Part shown: in pieces, positions 35,658 through 44,164 of the stretch
How the letters are laid out: every line of letters starts with the position of its first letter
Numbering within the stretch: the first letter of the stretch is position 1
Assembly: GCA_031548645.1 (NCBI GenBank)
Contig: JAVBQX010000014.1
Location: 42,295 to 106,294 of the forward strand
Length of the DNA stretch: 64,000 nt
Direction of reading: 5' to 3'
DNA from: WRMR01 sp031548645
GTDB taxonomy: Bacteria; Planctomycetota; Planctomycetia; Pirellulales; Thermoguttaceae
Made by a program: the position numbers and the translations under genes
Notes under the pieces: model-generated
The model's input: only the letters and a program-made list of their open reading frames with translations
What the model was told of the DNA's origin: nothing
Databases searched by the model: none

Positions 35658-36251
35658 ATGTCAATGTTAAACGTCTTTATTTTTTGTTCGGTTTTGGGCG
35701 GTACGATTCTCGTCATTCAAACGATTCTGGCCTTCATCGGCATCGGCGAATCCGAACTGGACGTCGACGTCGACACGGGCGGCGACCTGGGGGACGTCGA
35801 CACCGCGGACGGTGAAGTCGGACACGGCCCGTCGACCGGCTTCAGCGTGTTCAAGGTGGTTTCGTTCCGCACGGTGGTCGCAGGCGTCGCGTTTTTCGGA
35901 CTCGCCGGATGGGGCACCCTCATCAGTACGGAGAGCGAGATTCTCGCGATCGTTGCCGCCGTGGCGGCGGGGCTGGCCGCGATTTTGCTCGTGTATTTCG
36001 TGTACCGCTGGATGAATTCGCTGCGTTACCAGGGCAACGTCTCGCAGGAAAAACTGCTCGGCGCGACCGGCTCGGTTTACGTGCGGATTCCCAGCCAGGG
36101 CAAAGGCGCCGGCAAGGTACTCGTCACGCAGCAGAGCCGCACGATGGAATACGAAGCCTTTTCCGTCGGCAAAGAACTCGCCACCGGCACGCAGGTCACC
36201 GTGTCGAAGGTGATTTCGCCCACCTCGGTCGAAGTGACCGAAGTGAGGTGA
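35658..36251 (+). CDS. NfeD/YqiJ-like membrane protein
   Basis: A 197-residue protein: TM1 ~5-27 (LNVFIFCSVLGGTILVIQTI), an Asp-rich loop (DVDVDTGGDLGDVDTADGE), TM2 and TM3 ~70-120, then a C-terminal OB-fold-like domain (LLGATGSVYVRIPSQG, GKELATGTQVTVSKV, SPTSVEVTEV). This resembles NfeD-type proteins that partner with stomatin/flotillin-like (SPFH) proteins in membrane microdomains, but no SPFH gene is in the window. AAGGAG is well placed before the ATG. It is followed after 7 bases by the next membrane protein gene, so they form an operon. Confidence 0.78.
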   Translation: MSMLNVFIFCSVLGGTILVIQTILAFIGIGESELDVDVDTGGDLGDVDTADGEVGHGPSTGFSVFKVVSFRTVVAGVAFFGLAGWGTLISTESEILAIVAAVAAGLAAILLVYFVYRWMNSLRYQGNVSQEKLLGATGSVYVRIPSQGKGAGKVLVTQQSRTMEYEAFSVGKELATGTQVTVSKVISPTSVEVTEVR

Positions 36252-36258
36252 GGGAGAT

Positions 36259-36642
36259 ATGAAAAACAACGTTTCACCGGTGATTTCCCTCGTGTGGTGC
36301 AGGGTGTTTTGCACGATCCTGCCGGCGTTTTTGTGCGGATTTGGGGCGACGGTCGTTCCCGCCGCAATGGAGCAAACGAGCTATCTCTCAACTTCCACGC
36401 ACGTGACATGGGTCATTTTATCGGGATGCCTTGCTTTGCTGAATGAGGCTTTCGTCGGACACCTGTTTTACCGCCTCGTCAGAAAAAACGAATCGTTGCA
36501 GCAGCCCAACCCCACTGCCCTACACGAGATCAAGATCAAATTGATCGCCGTTTTGCCTTTCGCGGTCTGGGTGGTCGGCGTTTACCTCGGATATTATTAC
36601 TTTTTTGAAGGCGAATGGCATTGGATGCCGGCACAGCATTGA
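36259..36642 (+). CDS. Small membrane protein, three predicted TM segments
   Basis: A 127-residue hydrophobic protein of no family I recognise. TM segments lie at about 10-30, 48-66 and 97-116 (LIAVLPFAVWVVGVYLGYYY), with a short polar loop NESLQQPNPTALHEIKIK between the second and third. GGGAG stands 3-6 bases ahead of the ATG. Tight spacing to the NfeD-like gene and to the secreted protein downstream suggests one transcription unit. Confidence 0.75.
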   Translation: MKNNVSPVISLVWCRVFCTILPAFLCGFGATVVPAAMEQTSYLSTSTHVTWVILSGCLALLNEAFVGHLFYRLVRKNESLQQPNPTALHEIKIKLIAVLPFAVWVVGVYLGYYYFFEGEWHWMPAQH

Positions 36643-36664
36643 AAAGAAAAAGAAAGGAATTTTT

Positions 36665-37369
36665 ATGCGCAGCTTACTATGTTTGGTTTTTACCATAACA
36701 ACTTTGCTTGCTTTGAACCCGTCAATCAAAGCGGAATCTCCGAAAGATGATGTTACGTTGATTATCATAGCCTCTTCAAACTCCAATTTTGAGTTTTTGA
36801 CCTTGCAAGCATCGAACGATTCGATTTCCTGGTTTTTTAAGAGAGACGATCGATACAAAAATGAAGAAGGGGAATACACCGGAAAAGATATTCAAAACCG
36901 CGAAGGAAAAGTTGCCGGCAAGGCGGAAAATCTGACGGCGGCCTTTTCAAAGGTTATGAATCTTGAAAAACAACCTGCGGCCCCCCTTCAAATTCAAAGT
37001 AAATTCAAGGATGATTGGATTTCGCCGTATGATTTTGCGATGGTACTGATTGATTCAACAGGGGTAAAAACATGTCAATTGGGTCACAAACAACAAGTGT
37101 TATTGAGTTATTGTGAAGAATTGAAACCGATTTTTGACATCGCACGAACTGAAGTGGCATTGGATAAGCGCGTAATGATGATCGATTTGCTTTACGCCGG
37201 GCGTGAATATTTAAGATCAATAACAAAAGCAACAACCGGTCAAAGAAATAAAACGAATGTTTCTCAACTTCCTCCTACGCCGGAAGAGACAGGAAGTTTT
37301 CCCAAAACCAGGAATAATTATCCCCCGACACCTCCAGGGAATTTACCGGGCATGAAGTCACCGAATTAG
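36665..37369 (+). CDS. Secreted protein of unknown function
   Basis: A 234-residue protein with a signal peptide (~1-24, LVFTITTLLALNPSIKA). The middle part is mixed alpha/beta (DDVTLIIIASSNSNFEFLTL, PYDFAMVLIDSTGVKTC, LDKRVMMIDLLYAGREYL); the last ~45 residues are Pro/Thr/Asn-rich. I recognise no family. AAAGGAA precedes the ATG at 36665; the frame from 36605 would put charged residues before the signal. GC content and codon use are lower and more mixed than in the neighbours, hinting at faster evolution or transfer. It is the third gene of the NfeD-like cluster. Confidence 0.72.
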   Translation: MRSLLCLVFTITTLLALNPSIKAESPKDDVTLIIIASSNSNFEFLTLQASNDSISWFFKRDDRYKNEEGEYTGKDIQNREGKVAGKAENLTAAFSKVMNLEKQPAAPLQIQSKFKDDWISPYDFAMVLIDSTGVKTCQLGHKQQVLLSYCEELKPIFDIARTEVALDKRVMMIDLLYAGREYLRSITKATTGQRNKTNVSQLPPTPEETGSFPKTRNNYPPTPPGNLPGMKSPN

Positions 37370-37429
37370 ATCAATACACTTGTTCGGAAGCAGCCGGAGG
37401 ACGACGATCCCAAACAATTGACATTCGCA

Positions 37430-37625
37430 ATCGTCCTGCAAGGACGAAATCTCCATAACCCCCGGCGTCAGCCGGGGGAAAGAGCAGGAAAAAGATGCTT
37501 TAGCCCCAGAGGGGCGTGACAAAAGGCGGATGCCGCCCCGTTGGGGCTACAAGATTATAAGAGGTCGCTTGCCCCCGGCTGACGCCGGGGGTTATAGAAA
37601 TGATGTCCCTTCAGGACAGGGAAGA
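37430..37625. repeat. Nested palindromic element (CCCCCGGCGTCAGCCGGGGG type)
   Basis: About 195 bases with symmetric hairpins. Inverted arms ATAACCCCCGGCGTCAGCC... (37456-37480) and its complement (37571-37596) enclose AGCCCC-AGAGGGGC and GCCCCGTTGGGGCT arms. The outermost GTCCTGCAAGGAC and CCCTTCAGGACAGGG hairpins flank the whole. No ORF. It occupies most of the 37370-37742 gap ahead of the transketolase gene. Confidence 0.75.
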
Positions 37626-37742
37626 ATTCCGCAAAATATCATTTACCCTAATCATGCAATCATTATTTCCAAACAGATCTAATTCGATAACACAACCTTT
37701 TGCATTGCATAACCACCAACCCCCTCAACACAGGATACTGAT

Positions 37743-39827
37743 ATGACCCTCTCAATGACGGAACAGGAAAAACAGGCGATTGACACGATTCGGGCGCTCG
37801 GCATGGACGGCGTGCAGGCGGCCAACAGCGGACATCCGGGCACGCCCATGGCCCTGGCGCCGGTCGGCTATCTGCTCTTCAACGAACAGATGCGTTACGA
37901 TCCGGGGCACCCGAAATGGCTCGGCCGCGACCGTTTCGTGCTTTCGGCGGGCCATGCGTCGATGCTGATTTATTCGCTGCTGCACCTTTCCGGCGTCAAA
38001 AAACTCGGCGACGATTGCGAGGTGACCGACCGACCGGCGGTGACGCTTGACGACATCAAAAATTTCCGCCAGCTCGGCAGCCCTTGCGCAGGTCACCCGG
38101 AATACGGCCACGTCAGCGGCGTCGAGGTGACGACCGGCCCGCTCGGGCAGGGGCTCGCGACGAGCGTCGGCATGGCCATCGCGGAAAAATGGTTCGCCGG
38201 GCGATACAACAAGCCGGATTACCCGATGTTCGACGGCAGGACCTACGCCGTGTGCGGCGACGGCGACATGATGGAAGGCGTCGCGTCCGAAGCGGCCTCG
38301 CTGGCCGGGCATTTGAAGCTGTCGAACCTGTGCTGGATTTACGACGACAACAAAATCACCATCGAAGGCGACACCGAACTCGCGTTTACCGAAAACGTGC
38401 CGAAACGCTTTGAGGCCTACGGCTGGCAGGTGTTGCACGTCGACGACGTCAACGATCTCCCGGCCCTGCGGAAGGCGCTGAAAACCTTCGCCGCGACGGT
38501 CGACCGTCCGACGCTGATCATCGTGCGTAGCGTTATCGCGTTCGGGGCCCCGAAAATGGCCGGTTCGCACAAGGCGCACGGAGCCCCGCTCGGCGTCGAG
38601 GAAATCAAGGCGGCCAAAGCGGCCTACGGGCTCGACCCGGAGAAGAGCTTCGACGTGCCCGCCGGGGTGTACAAGACCTTCGAGGACGGCGTCATTTCAA
38701 AAGGCGCGAAAGCCTTCGCCGACTGGCGGACCATGTTCGAAAACTACAAAACGGATCATGCGGAACTGGCCGCCGAACTGCTTTGCATCTGCAAGGACAA
38801 GCTGCCCGAGGGCTGGGACGCGGCGATCGAAACCTTTCCCGCCGACGCGAAAGGCATGGCGACCCGCGTTTCGTCGGGCAAGGTGCTCAATCAAATCGCG
38901 GAACGCTTCCCCTGGCTGCTGGGCGGTTCCGCCGACCTTGCCCCGTCGAACAACACGGAACTGAAATTCGCGGGCGCCGGCGATTTCAGCGCGACGAATC
39001 CGACGGGCCGCAACTTTCACTTCGGCATCCGCGAACACGCGATGGCGGCGATCACCAACGGCCTGACGCTTTCCGGATTGCGGGGGTTCTGCGCGACCTT
39101 TTTCGTGTTCGCCGATTACCTGCGACCGGCGGCGCGATTGAGCGCGCTGATGGGAATTCCGGCGCTTTACATTTTTACGCATGATTCGATCGGCGTCGGC
39201 GAAGACGGCCCGACGCACCAGCCGGTCGAGCATCTCGCTTCGCTCCGCGCGATTCCGAACCTCGTCGTCATTCGGCCGGCGGACGCCAACGAAGTCGCGG
39301 CGGCCTATCGCGCGGCGATCAAATCGACGACCGCCCCGACCGCGCTGGTACTGACGCGGCAGAATCTCCCGACCGTCGACCGCTCGTTTTACGCGAGCGC
39401 CGACGGCGTTGAAAAAGGGGCCTATGTGCTGTTCGACGCTTTCGACAACGACGGCAACAAGGTCAAGCCGGAACTGATCCTCATCGGCACCGGCAGCGAG
39501 GTTTCGCTTTGCCTCGACGCGCACAACCGGCTCATGGCCCAGGGCGTTCGCTGCCGCACGGTCAGCATGCCGAGCTGGGAACTGTTCGAAATGCAGCCGG
39601 ACGAGTACAAAAACGCGGTGTTGCCGCCGGACGTGACCGCCCGCGTGGCCGTCGAAATGGCCTGCGAACAGGGCTGGCACAAATACGTCGGCTGCCGCGG
39701 CCGCTTTATCGGCATGAAAGGCTACGGCGCGTCGGGCCCGGCCGAAAAGCTGTTTGAGCGTTTCGGTTTTACGGCCTACAACATCGTCGACACGGCGATG
39801 GAAGTGCTTGACGCCCACAAAAGTTGA
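37743..39827 (+). CDS. tkt: Transketolase
   Basis: Thiamine-diphosphate enzyme transferring two-carbon units in the pentose phosphate pathway; cytosolic. The 694 residues are full length. The N-terminal TPP half has NSGHPGTPMALAPVGYLLF, CAGHPEYGHVSGVEVTTGPL and the GDGDMMEGVASEAASL motif followed by DDNKITIEG. The Pyr domain has GIREHAMAAITNGL with the catalytic Glu and FVFADYLRPAARLSALMG; HDSIGVGEDGPTHQP and the C-terminal domain are intact. AGGA lies 7 bases before the ATG. It probably stands alone, with a palindromic element upstream and a secreted protein gene 77 bases downstream. Confidence 0.97.
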   Translation: MTLSMTEQEKQAIDTIRALGMDGVQAANSGHPGTPMALAPVGYLLFNEQMRYDPGHPKWLGRDRFVLSAGHASMLIYSLLHLSGVKKLGDDCEVTDRPAVTLDDIKNFRQLGSPCAGHPEYGHVSGVEVTTGPLGQGLATSVGMAIAEKWFAGRYNKPDYPMFDGRTYAVCGDGDMMEGVASEAASLAGHLKLSNLCWIYDDNKITIEGDTELAFTENVPKRFEAYGWQVLHVDDVNDLPALRKALKTFAATVDRPTLIIVRSVIAFGAPKMAGSHKAHGAPLGVEEIKAAKAAYGLDPEKSFDVPAGVYKTFEDGVISKGAKAFADWRTMFENYKTDHAELAAELLCICKDKLPEGWDAAIETFPADAKGMATRVSSGKVLNQIAERFPWLLGGSADLAPSNNTELKFAGAGDFSATNPTGRNFHFGIREHAMAAITNGLTLSGLRGFCATFFVFADYLRPAARLSALMGIPALYIFTHDSIGVGEDGPTHQPVEHLASLRAIPNLVVIRPADANEVAAAYRAAIKSTTAPTALVLTRQNLPTVDRSFYASADGVEKGAYVLFDAFDNDGNKVKPELILIGTGSEVSLCLDAHNRLMAQGVRCRTVSMPSWELFEMQPDEYKNAVLPPDVTARVAVEMACEQGWHKYVGCRGRFIGMKGYGASGPAEKLFERFGFTAYNIVDTAMEVLDAHKS

Positions 39828-39904
39828 CGAGATACGCACCGAAGCGATGCGATTGCGTTCCCTGATCTTTTCCACGACACCCTCACCACTCACGCGAGAT
39901 AACG

Positions 39905-41401
39905 ATGCGAGCATTTCTTTTTTCACTGATCTGTATTGCCTGTTGCACCATTCCCGCATCCGCCGCGGAGCCGATCAACATCGGGAATCAGCGCGAGCTG
40001 TTTGTTGACGATTACCTTATCGCGGAGATGTCCAACGTCGAGCTTCGCGTTCACCAGCCCGAACGTCAGGAACAGTTCATCCGCTTTTCATCGCCCTGGG
40101 AGGGGGATTCGCAAAACTATTTCACCATCATGTTCGACGGCGAAACCTACCACATGTATTACCACGCCTGGGGGCAAAACACCGGCGTTTCTCTTTCCAT
40201 CGCCTATATGCGGAGCAAGGACGGCATCCATTGGGAAAGCCCGAACCTCGGCCTCTACGAATGCCAGGGCTCGCGGGACAACAACATCGTCATGTGGAAC
40301 TTCCAGGACGTTTTGAGTCACGACCTGAATCCTTTCGTCGACAAGAACCCCAACGCCAAGCCTGAAGAGAAATTCAAGGCCATCGGCTATTTCCACGGCA
40401 GTCCGAACATCGGGCTTTACGCTTTTTCCTCGGACGACGCGATTCACTGGAAACCCATGTCGGACAAGCCGGTCTTCACCGGCTGGGCCTTCGACACGCA
40501 GAACGTCGCGTTCTGGTCGGAGATGGAAGGGAAATACATCCTTTATTTCCGCCATTTTCGGGACGGTTTCCGCGTCATCCGCCGCGCGGTCTCCGACGAT
40601 TTCCTGAACTGGAGGGAAGACGGCGAGATCACTTTCCCGGAAGGCCAGGGCCCCACGATGGAGGCCCAGTTCTACACGAACCAGATTCAGCCCTATTATC
40701 GCAACCCGAACCTTTATATCGGTTTTCCGGCAAGATACGTCGACCGCGGCAAGACCTTTTCGACGGAACTGCTCCCGGAATGGGAATGGCGCCAAAAAAG
40801 CATCGGGATCGAACAGCGGATCGGCACGACGGTCACCGACACCGTGTTCATCTCCAGCCGCGACGGCAAACACTTCACCCAGGGTAACGACGCGTTTGTT
40901 CGGCCGGGCCTCCGCACGAAACACAACTGGTTTTACGGCGACAACTACCTCGCCTGGGGGCTGATCGAAACGGATTCGCTCAACGACGATTCGCCGCGGG
41001 AACTCTCCATCTGGTCGGTCGAATCGTACCAGACGGACAACGATTCCCGTCTTCGCCGCTACACGCTGCGGATCGACGGTTTTTGCTCGCTGCACGCCAA
41101 ATCCCGCGCCGGCACGGTCACGACCAAGCCGCTGATTTTCGACGGAAAAGAGCTTTCGCTCAACGCCGCGACGAGCGCCGCCGGAACGATTCATGTTGAA
41201 GTGTGCGATAAAAACGGCAAAGCCATTCCCGGATTTTCGGCGGAAGAGTGTGACGTCATTTACGGCGATTCCCTCGACCGACGCGTTTCCTGGAAAGGAA
41301 GCCGCGATGTTGCTTCACTTGTCGGCAAGCCTGTGGTGTTGAAATTTTATCTCAAAGAGGCCGATGTCTACTCCCTTGTTTTTCTGAACGATAAACAATA
41401 A
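39905..41401 (+). CDS. Secreted beta-propeller glycosidase-like protein
   Basis: A 498-residue exported protein (signal ~1-20, ICIACCTIPASAA) with the opening NIGNQRELFVDDYLIAEM common to a planctomycete family annotated as glycosyl-hydrolase-like. Repeating YxxWxS-type blades (FDGETYHMYYHAWGQ, SKDGIHWESPNLGLYE, SSDDAIHWKPMSDKPVF, SDDFLNWREDGEITFPEG, SSRDGKHF) point to a five-bladed propeller as in GH32/GH43. A C-terminal beta-sandwich starts near residue 395. A complete catalytic triad cannot be assigned by eye. It follows tkt closely and may share its transcript. Confidence 0.8.
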   Translation: MRAFLFSLICIACCTIPASAAEPINIGNQRELFVDDYLIAEMSNVELRVHQPERQEQFIRFSSPWEGDSQNYFTIMFDGETYHMYYHAWGQNTGVSLSIAYMRSKDGIHWESPNLGLYECQGSRDNNIVMWNFQDVLSHDLNPFVDKNPNAKPEEKFKAIGYFHGSPNIGLYAFSSDDAIHWKPMSDKPVFTGWAFDTQNVAFWSEMEGKYILYFRHFRDGFRVIRRAVSDDFLNWREDGEITFPEGQGPTMEAQFYTNQIQPYYRNPNLYIGFPARYVDRGKTFSTELLPEWEWRQKSIGIEQRIGTTVTDTVFISSRDGKHFTQGNDAFVRPGLRTKHNWFYGDNYLAWGLIETDSLNDDSPRELSIWSVESYQTDNDSRLRRYTLRIDGFCSLHAKSRAGTVTTKPLIFDGKELSLNAATSAAGTIHVEVCDKNGKAIPGFSAEECDVIYGDSLDRRVSWKGSRDVASLVGKPVVLKFYLKEADVYSLVFLNDKQ

Positions 41402-41878
41402 TCTTTCTTGTATTATCGCCATTTTTGATTAAAATAAGGCATTCCTAATACAATTGGGGGCATGCTTCTATTAATTTCACGGAAATTTTACACAATCCTA
41501 TTAATGAAATAATATTCTGTTAAAAAACACAGCGATACACTAAATCGTTTGCAAAAAATAAGATATGAGAAATTTGTTTTCTCGAACATTCGAAAAATGC
41601 ACTCCGGTAAATAAATTTCCGCTCAATGGCACAAGGTTTGTTTGTTGATAATATCGACTTGTTCCTTATAATTTATGCCTGTTGTATAAATTCCCATTTC
41701 ACAGGGAATCTTTTCAATTTCACGAAACCACCCCTTATCGAAACTGTTTTATCTGACAGAACAGGCAAAGATTTTACGCGGGCGACAAAACCGGTTTTTT
41801 GATTTGACCATTGATTCGTTGTCGCCTAATCCGAAAACAAAGACGCCGGAAACGGCTGTCGTTGCGATCCAGGAGAAA
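41402..41878. other. AT-rich intergenic leader of the CAP-domain gene
   Basis: About 480 bases of low GC with no gene. It holds a near-consensus promoter at 41645-41672. The ATG at 41804 is in frame with the CAP gene but has no SD and precedes the signal peptide by 25 residues, so it is not used here. Confidence 0.5.
41645..41672 (+). promoter_or_regulatory. Candidate sigma-70 promoter for the CAP-domain gene
   Basis: TTGATA (41645-41650), 16-base spacer, perfect TATAAT (41667-41672). It implies a leader of about 200 bases before the ATG at 41879. Confidence 0.55.
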
Positions 41879-42613
41879 ATGAACGTGAGAAAAAACTTAA
41901 CCTTGCATAGTGTGTTGTGTATCGTATTCCTTTGGGGATGCGGTGTGTGTGTCGTGCCGGCTTTTGCGGAGGAAGCTCCGGAAAACGTTCAGGCCGAACA
42001 AACGGAATCGGACCAGGCGGACGATCAGGCCGCCGCTGAGACCGCAAGTAAGCCGGAAAACCCGTCCGACGAATCGACCAAGGAAACTTCCGAAGAAGCC
42101 AAAACCGAGGAAAAGCCGCAAGCCGAAGCGTCGGATGATGCGAAAACCGATGACAAGCCTCAGACTGAAGCCGCCGAAGAAGCGAAATCAGATGACAAGC
42201 CGGAGGCCGAAACTTCGGCCAAAGAAACCGAAAGCGATGCCGAAGCGGCCCAAAAACCGCTGGTCATTGACGGCCTCGTCCTGACGGATGCGGAACGCCG
42301 CGTTTTCGAATTGACTAACGTGGAACGTCGTAAGCGGGGCTTGCCGGCTTTGCGTCTCGACCGCCGCTTGATGGAATCGGCCCGCCGCCAGGCCAACTGG
42401 ATGGCACGCACCGGCGTATTCCGGCACGGCAATTCCGGGTTCGCCGAAAACATCGCGATGGGCCAGCGTTCCAGCCGCGATGTCGTCATCGCCTGGATGA
42501 ATTCGTCCGGCCACTTCCGCAACATGATGAACCGCGGACACGGCGCGATCGGCGTCGGGTCCTATCGCGGGCGAAACGGTTCCCTGTACTGGTGCCAGCA
42601 GTTTTCGCGGTAA
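41879..42613 (+). CDS. Secreted CAP-domain protein with acidic repeat linker
   Basis: A 244-residue exported protein. The signal peptide (~1-30, ending VVPAFA) is followed by an acidic linker at ~31-127 containing tandem ~14-residue units (EEAKTEEKPQAEA, DDAKTDDKPQTEA, EEAKSDDKPEAET). A compact CAP/SCP domain covers ~135-244: FELTNVERRKRGLPALRLD, SARRQANWMARTGVFRH, GFAENIAMGQ, VIAWMNSSGHFRNMMNRGHG and YWCQQF, with the CAP-cavity histidines and glutamate present. Bacterial CAP proteins have varied, mostly unknown, extracellular roles. AGGAG 4 bases ahead of the ATG fixes the start. A strong terminator follows. Confidence 0.88.
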   Translation: MNVRKNLTLHSVLCIVFLWGCGVCVVPAFAEEAPENVQAEQTESDQADDQAAAETASKPENPSDESTKETSEEAKTEEKPQAEASDDAKTDDKPQTEAAEEAKSDDKPEAETSAKETESDAEAAQKPLVIDGLVLTDAERRVFELTNVERRKRGLPALRLDRRLMESARRQANWMARTGVFRHGNSGFAENIAMGQRSSRDVVIAWMNSSGHFRNMMNRGHGAIGVGSYRGRNGSLYWCQQFSR

Positions 42614-42656
42614 ATGGTTCCCCGATTGCGGTTTCGTCAATCAAACAGCATAAATC

Positions 42657-42684
42657 AGGCTGCCCGAACAGGCGGCCTTTTTTT
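42657..42684 (+). terminator. Intrinsic terminator of the CAP-domain gene
   Basis: AGGCTGCC and GGCGGCCT pair around the loop CGAACA, followed by a run of seven to eight T. Confidence 0.75.
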
Positions 42685-42825
42685 ATGGAGACCTTGTGAA
42701 ATCCGTGCCGTCACGAAAAACGCTCTGGCCAAACGGCCTGCCAAAAGCTAAAATGGAGAAGATTTCATTTTTTCACCGACATTCCCGTCTCGGCCCACAA
42801 TACGTTTTTTGCATTAATAGAAATC

Positions 42826-44016
42826 ATGAACGACCCCTACACGATCGCGCTTCTCGGCGGTGTTTTGCTGGTGCTTGCCCTGGTGAGCGGCATCGTTTAC
42901 GCCCTGCGCAAGCGCCGCGACATCGGCGTCGACGCGGCGGTGCTCGACACCTTCCGTTCACGAATTCATGCCTGGTGGCTGCTGTTCGGGATGCTCGTCG
43001 GGGCGTTTTTGCTCGGCAATCTCATGACCGTGCTGTTGTTCGGCCTGATTTCCTTTTGGGCTCTCCGCGAGTACATCACGCTGACCCCGACCCGCCGGGC
43101 CGACAGCAACACGCTGTTCTGGGTCTTTTTTCTTTGCACGCCGCTGCAATTTTTGCTCGTGGCGATCGACCCGGCCTGGTTTGTAAGATTTTTCGTCATA
43201 CCGCCGTACCAGGTGTTCTCGATTTTCATTCCGGCCTACACGTTTCTGATCATCCCGGCGGCCATTGCCGTTTCGGGCGACGCGAAGCATTTCCTCGAAC
43301 GGATCGCCAAAATCCAGGTCGGCCTCCTGATCTGCGTCTACAGTTTCAGTTTCGCCCCGGCATTGCTGACGATGCACTATCCCACTCCGGAAACGTCCCG
43401 TGAGGTGGCCGGGGTCATGCCGGGCGGACTGCTTGACAACGCGTTGGAACCGGTCGTCAAGGCGGCGACCGAAACCGTGACCGGTCCCGCGCAGACTCCG
43501 GAAAACGGCGGGGCAACACAACATGCGGACGAGGATGCCGTCGAAACATCGCCCCAGGCGGTTTCACAGGAACCGTCCCAAACGCCGATCAAACACCAGA
43601 CCGGCCGCTCGCTGCGTCTGCTGTTCTTTTTCGTTTTGATCGTGCAGGCAGGCGACGTGTTCCAATATTTGTGGTCGCATATCCCGCGTCGTCACGTGGT
43701 CGCCCCGTCGATCAACAGTTCGCGAACCTGGGAAGGCGTTCTCGGCGGTGCGGCCACCAACGCCCTGTTCGCCACCGCGCTTTGGGGCGTGACTCCCTTC
43801 CCTGAATGGTGGCAGGCGGCCATGGCCGGGTTGCTCGTCTCGCTCATGGGATTCGCCGGGAACCTGACCATGTCGGCCATCAAACGCGACCGCGGCGTCG
43901 ACGATTTCGGCAACCTCATCGAAGGGCACAACGGCGTGCTCGACCGCATCGATTCCATGTGCTTCGCCGCGCCGGTGTTCTACCATTTCGTCTGGCTCTG
44001 CCTGCATGTCGCATGA
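42826..44016 (+). CDS. cdsA: Phosphatidate cytidylyltransferase, divergent, with loop insert
   Basis: Makes CDP-diacylglycerol from phosphatidate and CTP at the inner membrane, the entry to phospholipid synthesis. The 396 residues have about nine TM segments, with NSSRTWEGVLGGA and the signature region IKRDRGVDDFGNLIEGHNGV followed by LDRID near the C-terminus. Three positions differ from the usual signature (K to D, P to E, G to N), so this is a divergent branch. Residues ~188-262 are a Thr/Glu/Gln-rich soluble insert between TM segments, absent from E. coli CdsA. No SD precedes the ATG at 42826. Confidence 0.85.
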   Translation: MNDPYTIALLGGVLLVLALVSGIVYALRKRRDIGVDAAVLDTFRSRIHAWWLLFGMLVGAFLLGNLMTVLLFGLISFWALREYITLTPTRRADSNTLFWVFFLCTPLQFLLVAIDPAWFVRFFVIPPYQVFSIFIPAYTFLIIPAAIAVSGDAKHFLERIAKIQVGLLICVYSFSFAPALLTMHYPTPETSREVAGVMPGGLLDNALEPVVKAATETVTGPAQTPENGGATQHADEDAVETSPQAVSQEPSQTPIKHQTGRSLRLLFFFVLIVQAGDVFQYLWSHIPRRHVVAPSINSSRTWEGVLGGAATNALFATALWGVTPFPEWWQAAMAGLLVSLMGFAGNLTMSAIKRDRGVDDFGNLIEGHNGVLDRIDSMCFAAPVFYHFVWLCLHVA

Positions 44017-44053
44017 AAAAAGACTCCCTGATCTTTCGACCGGGGAGTCTTTC
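44016..44053. terminator. Hairpin terminator between cdsA and the lipoprotein gene
   Basis: AAAGACTCCC pairs with GGGGAGTCTTT around a 13-base loop. On the minus strand the hairpin is followed by TTTTTT, so it best serves the minus-strand gene at 44165-44758, but it also lies at the end of cdsA. Confidence 0.65.
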
Positions 44054-44164
44054 GGGCGGAATGACTTGTGCAACCGAATATTTCCGTTTGCCGAACGTCA
44101 CCCGCGTTTGGAACTCAAAGATTATCAATATTTTTTAATCTTTTAGTTGCGTCGTGTTTCAAAA

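Noticed and set aside
37430..37625. Possible CRISPR-like array
   Set aside because: The repeats are inverted hairpins of different sequence, not evenly spaced direct repeats with spacers, and no cas genes are near.
38697..39959. 420-codon minus-strand frame opposite transketolase
   Set aside because: Antisense shadow from codon bias.
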